The notes beneath the pieces were generated by a model. The model was not told where the DNA came from. It made no database searches and saw only the letters and a list, made by a program, of their open reading frames with translations. 22,505 bases of DNA from CAZDHT01 sp964505325 (lineage in GTDB: Bacteria > Planctomycetota > PUPC01), in contig CAZDHT010000061.1 in the NCBI GenBank assembly GCA_964505325.1, forward strand, positions 1 through 22,505, in the 5' to 3' direction. Below are positions 15,015 to 20,495 of this stretch, piece after piece (positions within the stretch are counted from its first letter, which is position 1; each line of letters starts with the position of its first letter). The translations under genes and the position numbers were made by a program.

Positions 15015-16250
15015 ATGGCCGAACTAACCCCTCAGAACATTCTGGTGATTAATGCGGGCAGTTCCTCGATCAAGTTCAACCTGTTCGACATGAACGGCGA
15101 AAAGATGATCGTCAAGGGCTTGCTCGAACGTATCACCTTGCCGGGCTGGAAGCTGGATTCCACCATCGACGGCCGGCATGTAAAGGGGCAGGGGCCCGAG
15201 ACGCTGAATCACCGGCAGGCCCTGGGAAAGATTTTCGAGCACTTGGGCGCGGACGGCGGCCCGGTGCAAAAGCCGGAGGACCTGCTGGCGGTCGGGCATC
15301 GCGTTGTCCACGGCGGCGAGAGATTCTCGGAGCCCGTCATCATCGATGAGCAAGTCAAGCACGCCATCCGTGATCTGTTCCCGCTGGCGCCGCTCCACAA
15401 CCCGCCCAACTACGAGGGCATCGTCGGCTGCGAAGAGCTGCTGCCCGGGGAGCCGATGGTCGCGGTCTTTGATACCGCGTTTCATTTTACCCTTCGGAAG
15501 CGGGCGTTCCTCTATGCGATCCCGATCGAACTGTATGAAAGGGACGGCATTCGCCGCTACGGGTTCCACGGCACGTCGCACCGCTATGTCTCGCTCGAGG
15601 CCGCCCGAATCCTTCACCGCGAGAATGATCCGACCTTCAAGCTCATCACCTGTCACTTGGGCAATGGATGCAGCACGGCGGCCATCCGCGGCGGCCGGGT
15701 AGCCGACACCAGCATGGGGCTCACACCGCTCGAAGGGCTGGTGATGGGAACCCGCTGCGGCGACATCGATCCGGCGATCATTTTCCACCTGATCCGCGAG
15801 GCGGGCATGACGACGGACCAGATCGATGAGATGCTCAACCGGCGGAGCGGCCTGTTCGGGCTCGCCGGCATCGGCAGCGGCGACCTGCGGGACGTATTGC
15901 CGGCGGCGGACAGCGGCAACGAGCGCGCCCAGTACGCCATCCACGTCTACGTCTACCGCCTGAAGAAGTACATCGGCGCCTACACGGCCGTCCTCGGCNN
16001 NNNNNNNNCCGAACTTCAAGGGCTCGACGCGCTGGTCTTCACGGCGGGCGTGGGCGAGAACGTCCCGCGCATCCGTGCCGGCGCCTGTGAGGGGCTCGAA
16101 CAGCTCGGCATCCAGATCGATTGGGAGCGCAACCAGGCCAATGCACAGATCATCAGCCCCGAAGGCGCCGAAGTGACCGTGATGGTCATTCCCACCAGGG
16201 AGGAACTGATGATCGCGCGGGACACGTTGAAGACAATCTCACCGGAGTAG
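15015..16250 (+). CDS. ackA: Acetate kinase (interrupted by an assembly gap)
   Basis: About 412 codons as written, against ~400 usual. AGGAGGAGG (14996-15004) precedes the ATG by 10 bases. Converts acetyl phosphate and ADP to acetate and ATP, or the reverse, in the cytoplasm. Seen: ILVINAGSSSIKFN (the first signature), VGHRVVHGGERF, AVFDTAFHFT with the catalytic Asp, RRYGFHGTSHRYVS (the second signature), CHLGNGCSTAAI, GTRCGDIDP, and ALVFTAGVGENVPRIR. Ten Ns at 15999-16008 fall between AVLG and ELQGLDAL. Homologues usually pass straight from 'AVLG' to 'GLDAL' or similar, so the flanks suggest little true sequence is missing and the frame across the gap is not proven. No pta gene is adjacent. 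Cotranscribed with the upstream Cys-rich gene; the epimerase follows 13 bases later. Confidence 0.95.
   Translation: MAELTPQNILVINAGSSSIKFNLFDMNGEKMIVKGLLERITLPGWKLDSTIDGRHVKGQGPETLNHRQALGKIFEHLGADGGPVQKPEDLLAVGHRVVHGGERFSEPVIIDEQVKHAIRDLFPLAPLHNPPNYEGIVGCEELLPGEPMVAVFDTAFHFTLRKRAFLYAIPIELYERDGIRRYGFHGTSHRYVSLEAARILHRENDPTFKLITCHLGNGCSTAAIRGGRVADTSMGLTPLEGLVMGTRCGDIDPAIIFHLIREAGMTTDQIDEMLNRRSGLFGLAGIGSGDLRDVLPAADSGNERAQYAIHVYVYRLKKYIGAYTAVLGXXXXELQGLDALVFTAGVGENVPRIRAGACEGLEQLGIQIDWERNQANAQIISPEGAEVTVMVIPTREELMIARDTLKTISPE
15999..16008. other. Assembly gap (10 N) inside ackA
   Basis: Ten Ns, probably a placeholder length, at codons ~329-332 of acetate kinase. The reading frame is the same on both sides as written, but ten is not a multiple of three in codon terms, so this may be chance. 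Confidence 0.95.
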
Positions 16251-16263
16251 AACGGAGGAAGAA

Positions 16264-17211
16264 TTGGCAGCCACGAGAGCGATGGTGACGGGCGGGGCCG
16301 GGTTCATCGGCTCGCACATCTGTGATGCGCTGATCGAGCGCGGCTTCGAGGTCGCGGTCATCGACAACCTGTCGAGCGGCAAGCGCAGTAACCTGCCGCC
16401 CGATGCGACGTTCTATGAAGTGGACATCCGGGACAAGTCGGTCGCCGAAGTCTTCGAGAAAGAGAAGCCGGAGTTTCTGTTTCACCTGGCCGCCCAACTG
16501 GACGTGCGACGATCCGTGGCGGACCCGGTGTACGATGCGGACGTGAACATCGGCGGCACAATCAACCTGCTGGAAGCGGGCCGTGCCGCCGGCCTGAAGA
16601 AGACCATCTATTCCTCCACCGGCGGGGCCGTATACGGCGAGCCCAAGGACCTGCCCGCCGACGAGAGCACGCCGGTCGATCCGCTCTGTCCGTACGGCGT
16701 CAGCAAACACACGGTCGAGCACTACCTCGAAATCTACCGGAAGCTCTACGGCATGAGATACACCGTGCTGCGCTATGCGAACGTCTACGGGCCGCGGCAG
16801 GACCCGCACGGCGAAGCGGGCGTGGTGGCCATCTTCGCGCAGACGATGTTCAAGAGCGGCCAGCCGAAGATCTTCGGCGACGGCAGCAAGACGCGCGACT
16901 ATGTGTATGTGGCGGACGTCGTCGAGGCCAACATGATCGCGCTCGAGGCCGGCGACGGCGCCGTCCTCAACCTCGGCCGGGGCATACAGACGACCGACCA
17001 GCAGATTTTCGACGGGGTGCGCGACGCCGTCGGCTGCGACATCCAGCCCGAATACGCGCCGAAGCGCCTGGGCGAGATCGACCACATCGCGCTCGACGCA
17101 TCGCTCGCCAGGAAGGTACTCGGGTGGGAGCCCAAGGTGGCGCCCGAAGAAGGCCTGCCGCTCGCCGTCGAGTTCTACCGGAGGCTCAACGCAGGAGAGA
17201 TCACGAGATAA
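16264..17211 (+). CDS. NAD-dependent nucleotide-sugar epimerase (GalE-like SDR)
   Basis: 315 residues. Start is a TTG at 16264 with GGAGGA (16254-16259) just upstream; the next ATG (codon 7) has a much weaker ribosome site. Extended short-chain dehydrogenase: the Rossmann motif TGGAGFIGS with G10, G13 and G16; HLAAQLDVRRSVADP; the catalytic SSTGGAVYGE; Y144-x3-K148 (YGVSK); and the substrate-domain strand RYANVYGPRQDPHGEAGVV. C-terminal GDGSKTRDYVYVADVV and NLGRGIQTTDQQIF complete the family. It most resembles UDP-glucose 4-epimerase-type enzymes of archaeal and bacterial origin, which interconvert UDP-Glc/UDP-Gal or GlcNAc/GalNAc; exact substrate is uncertain. It follows ackA by 13 bases and is likely on the same transcript. 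A possible link is supply of UDP-sugars for glycan synthesis. Confidence 0.92.
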   Translation: MAATRAMVTGGAGFIGSHICDALIERGFEVAVIDNLSSGKRSNLPPDATFYEVDIRDKSVAEVFEKEKPEFLFHLAAQLDVRRSVADPVYDADVNIGGTINLLEAGRAAGLKKTIYSSTGGAVYGEPKDLPADESTPVDPLCPYGVSKHTVEHYLEIYRKLYGMRYTVLRYANVYGPRQDPHGEAGVVAIFAQTMFKSGQPKIFGDGSKTRDYVYVADVVEANMIALEAGDGAVLNLGRGIQTTDQQIFDGVRDAVGCDIQPEYAPKRLGEIDHIALDASLARKVLGWEPKVAPEEGLPLAVEFYRRLNAGEITR

Positions 17212-17231
17212 AAGGACGCGGCGAATAAGGC

Positions 17232-17256
17232 GAATAAGGTGCCTGGCACCTTATTC
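17232..17256. repeat. Perfect REP-like palindrome
   Basis: Arms GAATAAGGTGCC (17232-17243) and GGCACCTTATTC (17245-17256) around one central T. The left arm is preceded by a tandem copy of its first part (CGAATAAGG at 17222-17230 and again at 17231-17239). It begins 21 bases after the epimerase stop and could act as its transcript end. Its core recurs at 8151-8170 and 17289-17312. Confidence 0.75.
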
Positions 17257-17288
17257 AGAGTGGCTTGAAGGCCCTGTTTGGCCCATTC

Positions 17289-17312
17289 TATAGGATGCCT
17301 GGCACCTTATTC
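17289..17312. repeat. Degraded second copy of the REP-like palindrome
   Basis: Bases 17297-17312 repeat 16 bases of the first palindrome (17241-17256) exactly. The left arm has decayed: ATAGGATGCC against ATAAGGTGCC. The offset between copies is 56 bases, same orientation. Confidence 0.65.
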
Positions 17313-17322
17313 CCCGCGGAGC

Positions 17323-17341
17323 GTTGAGCTTGTCGAAGGGC
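17323..17341. repeat. Dispersed 'CTTCGACAAGCTCAA' type repeat
   Basis: The minus strand reads GCCCTTCGACAAGCTCAAC. Sequences of the form CCTTCGACAAGCTCA recur as short dispersed repeats in many environmental bacterial genomes. Only one copy is in this window, so the assignment rests on recall. Confidence 0.45.
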
Positions 17342-17442
17342 GCAGACGCTGCCTGTCCCTGCTTTTCGATCCTCTGGCGAGGGTTGCCGATAGAATCTGC
17401 TGCCCGTTGGCTGGCTCAGGTCGAGGATAGTGCGGCGGGCGA

Positions 17443-18201
17443 ATGAAGCGAGCTCGGATGTCCATGCCTGTGGAGCGATTCTTCATTGAGCAGCCGCCCG
17501 AGGCGGCAACCGTCCGGCTCGCCCGCGAGCAGGCCCATCACCTGCGTCACGTCCGCCGCGTCAAGGTCGGCGACGAGATCGTGCTGTTCGACGGATCCGG
17601 CACCGACTACCGGGCGCGTGTCAAGACCTTCGGGAGGGCTGGGGTGACGGTGGACATTGAGGCGGCGCGACCCACGGACCGGGAGCCGGATGTCGCGGTG
17701 ACGCTCGCCGTCTCAGTCGTGAAGCAACCGGGCATGGATCGGCTCGTCGACTCGTGCACCCAGTTAGGCGTGAGGTGGCTGGTCCCAATGCGCACCGAGC
17801 GCTCGGTCGTGAAGCCCGGTCGAGGCAGGCAGGCGCGTTGGCGACGAATCGCCATCGAGGCCTGCAAGCAGTGCCGTCGAAGCATCGTCCCCCAAGTGGA
17901 CGATGTTTGTACCTTCGGTGCTGTGCTTGACCGGGTCACGGACCACGATATGGCCGTGATCGCATCGATGCGAGCAGACGCGCGGCCGCTGTCGGCGGCG
18001 ATACCGTCGCCCTGTCGAAGCGTGCTGTGCCTGATCGGCCCGGAGGGCGGGTTCACGGACGAGGAGGAAGACACAGCCGTCGAGGCTGGCTGCGTGCCGG
18101 TCTGCCTGGCGAAGAGCATCCTGCGGACCGAGACCGCCGCGGCGGCTATTCTAGCCGTGCTGGTGCAAGCCCCGAGCTTGGCCCCAAAGGCAGTTTCGTA
18201 G
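17443..18201 (+). CDS. rsmE: 16S rRNA (uracil1498-N3)-methyltransferase
   Basis: 252 residues, against ~243 in E. coli. Methylates N3 of U1498 in 16S rRNA using S-adenosylmethionine. The N-terminal PUA-like part has HHLRHVRRVKVGDEIVLFDGSG; the C-terminal SPOUT part has the knot motifs LIGPEGGF (from residue 197) and ILRTETAAAA (LRTET at 227-231), both diagnostic of RsmE. The region 'VVKQPGMDRLVDSCTQLGVRWLVPMRTERSVV' is also family-typical. The start is uncertain: Met codons occur at positions 1, 6 and 8 and none has a strong ribosome binding site; the domain starts at about residue 10. It is preceded by the repeat cluster and followed 41 bases later by a small regulator. Confidence 0.95.
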   Translation: MKRARMSMPVERFFIEQPPEAATVRLAREQAHHLRHVRRVKVGDEIVLFDGSGTDYRARVKTFGRAGVTVDIEAARPTDREPDVAVTLAVSVVKQPGMDRLVDSCTQLGVRWLVPMRTERSVVKPGRGRQARWRRIAIEACKQCRRSIVPQVDDVCTFGAVLDRVTDHDMAVIASMRADARPLSAAIPSPCRSVLCLIGPEGGFTDEEEDTAVEAGCVPVCLAKSILRTETAAAAILAVLVQAPSLAPKAVS

Positions 18202-18242
18202 CGACCACGGGCAGGGCCACGCTCGCACTTCGGGAGGGCAAC

Positions 18243-18527
18243 ATGGAGGAATCGACGTTTCGGGCGGTGCGGCTGTGTCAGGTCTTGGGCAGTCACACGC
18301 GTTTTCGGATTCTGCTCCTGCTTGCGAAGCGGCGAATGACGCCGGGCGAGTTGCGGCGCGAGTTGAAGAAATCCCCCTCGGTCATTTCGCGGCATCTGGA
18401 GAAACTTCGCAGCACCGACCTGGTCCGGTTCAAGCGGGAGAAAACGGGGCTGTTCTACTGGCTCAAGCGGCCCAAGCTGTCCGGGTTGCTTACAGCAATC
18501 GAGGAATTCGCGAAGTCAACAAGTTGA
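18243..18527 (+). CDS. Small winged-helix (ArsR-type) transcription regulator
   Basis: 94 residues. Start set at the ATG at 18243, with GGGAGGG (18232-18238) 4 bases upstream; the open frame extends further left inside rsmE but in a different frame, so those codons are not used. Fold: 'LCQVLGSHTRFRILLLLAKRRMTPGELRRELKKSPSVISRHLEKLRSTDLVRFKREKTGLFYWL', a classic ArsR-like helix-turn-helix with wing (recognition helix ~45-58). It lacks the CVC metal-binding motif of metal-sensing ArsR proteins, so the signal is not metal through that site. It probably binds DNA as a dimer. Target unknown; its position after rsmE and before a palindrome suggests possible autoregulation, which is inference. Confidence 0.85.
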   Translation: MEESTFRAVRLCQVLGSHTRFRILLLLAKRRMTPGELRRELKKSPSVISRHLEKLRSTDLVRFKREKTGLFYWLKRPKLSGLLTAIEEFAKSTS

Positions 18528-18845
18528 CGGAACATTTCGGGCGCAATGGTAGACATTGCCTGGTGGCAAGGGGGGGGCGGACGCTCCTCTCTGGGCTCGA
18601 CGGACAGATATCCGGGCCGCCGCCGGGGGGCCGGCGCTGCACCGCGCGGTCATTCGATCGGCAAAGGTCAACGCGGCGCTTCGTGATTCGCGCAATTGCG
18701 CAATTGCGCAATTGCGCGAAACGTAAACCCGCGCTGGAGCCAATTCCGTCGCCTTCCCCGGGGACGCCGCCGGACCACTACCTGCGGCGCCAGCGCCGCC
18801 AATCCCACGTGGGCTCGCCCTAACCCGTAAGCGAGGAGACAAGAC
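18528..18845. other. Intergenic region with small hairpins
   Basis: About 320 bases. It holds GCAATG/CATTGC (18543-18559) and the overlapping TTGCC/GGCAA hairpins, a G-run, a large palindromic octamer repeat, and GAGGAG (18833-18838), the ribosome site for the next gene. No credible coding frame is seen, and no clear promoter for the gene at 18846. Confidence 0.5.
18687..18720. repeat. 34-bp perfect palindrome of CGCAATTG octamers
   Basis: Three tandem CGCAATTG units (18691-18714) flanked by TTCG and CGCGAA make a sequence identical to its own reverse complement over 34 bases. The unit itself contains the palindrome CAATTG. There is no loop, so it could extrude as a cruciform or be a binding array for a dimeric protein. 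Confidence 0.8.
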
Positions 18846-19754
18846 ATGCCCGAAGCGCCACCCTCTGACGGCAACATACCCGTCATCTCGGTCTCGGGCG
18901 CGAACCTGCCCGAGGCCTGGGAGAAGGCAATCGTCGCCGTCTGGGAAGGCGGCGCCAGCGTTCGCACCGAGTATGACCGGAAGGAAAAAGACGGCAGCTT
19001 CGTCGACCCTCCCAGCCGCGACGCGACCGTGGTCATCGAGGTGCGCGACCCGTTCGCCGAGCCGCGTATCCACAAGAACTTCCCCGGCGGGCCCGAAGAC
19101 TTGGAGGTCTATCGCCAGGAGGTGGTCGGCGGAATCCACGACCACTGGGTCGACCAGTCCGACCCAGACAAGTGGACCTACACGTACCACGAGCGCATTT
19201 TCAGCTACCAAGCCACCACTGACCTGGACGACCCGAACGCGACGAGGCTCCCGCCGTTCGACCAGATCGAGTACGTGATCAACAAATGCGCCGCCACGCA
19301 CTACAGCCGCCGCGCTCAGGCCATCACCTGGATCCCCAACGCCGACCCGCAGACCGACGATCCGCCCTGCCTTCAGCGGCTCTGGTTCCGCATCCTCATC
19401 GACGACGGCGGCCGCCGTGTCCTCAACCTCAACACCCACTGGCGCAGCCGCGACGGATACAAGGCGTGGTTCATGAACGCCTTCGCGCTGACCGACCTTC
19501 AGCGCCTCATCGCACGGGGAATCTCCGAGAAGTGCGGACAGCAAGTGCGAGTGGGGCGGTACGTCGACATCTCCGACTCGTTCCACATCTACGGCTCCTA
19601 TTTCGCGGAGTTCAGGCCCGAGTTCGAGAAGATGAAGGCCGAGCCGGACTATATGGTGCGCGCCTGGCCCAGCGACCATCCCGCGGTGCAGATGATGTTC
19701 GACGAGACCCGCCGCAAGCTGGCCGAGAACCCCGACTACATGCGGTCGGGGTAA
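18846..19754 (+). CDS. Thymidylate synthase-like protein (divergent ThyA relative)
   Basis: 302 residues, against 264 for E. coli ThyA. GAGGAG (18833-18838) is 7 bases before the ATG. ThyA makes dTMP from dUMP with methylene-tetrahydrofolate. The core motifs align: YSRRAQAITWIP (the RRA..W.P segment), DPPC with the nucleophile Cys175, WRSRD (R200-S201-x-D203, phosphate and dUMP contacts), WFMN with N211 (the Asn that selects uracil over cytosine), and DSFHIYG with H247 and Y249. The N-terminal 'GTGT' loop of classical ThyA is not visible; instead there is DPFAEPRIHKNFPGGPEDLEVY, characteristic of a divergent archaeal and bacterial form. No dihydrofolate reductase is adjacent. It may be a true thymidylate synthase or a hydroxymethylase; N211 argues for a dUMP substrate. 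Confidence 0.85.
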   Translation: MPEAPPSDGNIPVISVSGANLPEAWEKAIVAVWEGGASVRTEYDRKEKDGSFVDPPSRDATVVIEVRDPFAEPRIHKNFPGGPEDLEVYRQEVVGGIHDHWVDQSDPDKWTYTYHERIFSYQATTDLDDPNATRLPPFDQIEYVINKCAATHYSRRAQAITWIPNADPQTDDPPCLQRLWFRILIDDGGRRVLNLNTHWRSRDGYKAWFMNAFALTDLQRLIARGISEKCGQQVRVGRYVDISDSFHIYGSYFAEFRPEFEKMKAEPDYMVRAWPSDHPAVQMMFDETRRKLAENPDYMRSG

Positions 19755-19884
19755 GCTCGACGCGAAAGCTCGTCGGAACGCCGTTGCGGTGCCTTCCATC
19801 TGCGGCCGACGGTGTCGGTGTCTTCTCACACGCGCTGGTACACCGAGGAAATCCGGGACTCGTGCTGCGTAGCGAGCCCACTCC

Positions 19885-19977
19885 GCCGAAGCAGCCGCTT
19901 CGGCTGCGAAGGCTGGAAGCTACTTCGCAGAGCAGTACTGCCATCCCATTTCGGCTCTGCGAAATGGGTGGCTGTAC
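19885..19977. repeat. Cluster of overlapping inverted repeats
   Basis: Three stems lie in a row: GCCGAAGC (19885-19892)/GCTTCGGC (19897-19904); CTGCGAAG (19904-19911)/CTTCGCAG (19923-19930); CCCATTTCG (19945-19953)/CGAAATGGG (19960-19968), extended by GCCA and TGGC with one bulge. In addition TTCGCAGAGC (19925-19934) is complementary to GCTCTGCGAA (19954-19963), which excludes the second and third stems. It lies 130 bases after the thymidylate-synthase-like gene and upstream of the blaI promoter. It may be a transcript end, an attenuator-like switch or a dispersed repeat. Confidence 0.65.
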
Positions 19978-20029
19978 CGTGATTTCCTGTATCGGTGCTA
20001 CAGTCTCTATTTGTTTCGGCGAACTCTTC

Positions 20030-20058
20030 TTGACATTCGTTGTTTACCGTGGTAGATT
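20030..20058 (+). promoter_or_regulatory. Sigma70-type promoter of the blaI/blaR1-like operon
   Basis: A perfect TTGACA (20030-20035), a 17-base spacer and TAGATT (20053-20058). The start would lie near 20065. The dyad GGTA (20051-20054)/TACC (20059-20062) is centred on the -10, and TGTTT (20041-20045)/AAACA (20069-20073) flanks it, both plausible sites for the BlaI-type repressor encoded downstream. Confidence 0.7.
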
Positions 20059-20111
20059 TACCCTGTACAAACATCAGGGAAGTGCGTCTAAAAGGTGGAG
20101 GCCCAGTGGCC

Positions 20112-20495
20112 ATGGCAACGACGCAAATCAGAATGGGCGCGGTGCAGTTGCGCATCATGCGGGCGCTCTGGCAGAAGGGCAGGGCGACCGCACGGGAGCT
20201 GACGGAGGCGCTGTCGCGGAAAAGGCCCATCGCGCACAGCACCGTCCAGACGCTGCTCCGACAGCTCGAGGCGAAAGGCGCCGTCGCACACGACGTGCAG
20301 CACCGGACCTTTGTGTTCCATCCGCTCGTCACCGAGCAGCAAGTGCGCCGATCAGCGACGAAAGAACTGCTGTCGCGCGTGTACAACGGCTCGGCTTTTG
20401 GCCTGGTCGCGCACCTGCTGAGGAACGAGCGAATCTCGAAAAACGAAATGAGAAGAATCCGGCAACTCTTGAAAGATAACGAGGGGAAGGAATGA
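20112..20495 (+). CDS. BlaI/MecI-family transcriptional repressor
   Basis: 127 residues, matching the ~125 of BlaI and MecI. Start set at the ATG at 20112 (MATTQIRMGAVQLRIMRALWQKG); a GTG two codons earlier is closer to GGAGG (20097-20101) and is possible. Residues ~8-72 are the winged helix (LQLRIMRALW-type opening, ARELTEALSRKRPIAHSTVQTLLRQLEAKGAV, HDVQHRTFVFHPL). The C-terminal helices (FGLVAHLLRNERISKNEMRRIRQLL) are the dimerisation part typical of the family. It should bind palindromes at its own promoter and be inactivated when the BlaR1-type protease is triggered. Its stop overlaps the next start by 4 bases (ATGA), so the two genes are translationally coupled. Confidence 0.93.
   Translation: MATTQIRMGAVQLRIMRALWQKGRATARELTEALSRKRPIAHSTVQTLLRQLEAKGAVAHDVQHRTFVFHPLVTEQQVRRSATKELLSRVYNGSAFGLVAHLLRNERISKNEMRRIRQLLKDNEGKE

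Noticed and set aside
18691..18714. Tandem octamers considered as the start of a CRISPR array
   Set aside because: Units are directly adjacent with no spacers and only 8 bases long.
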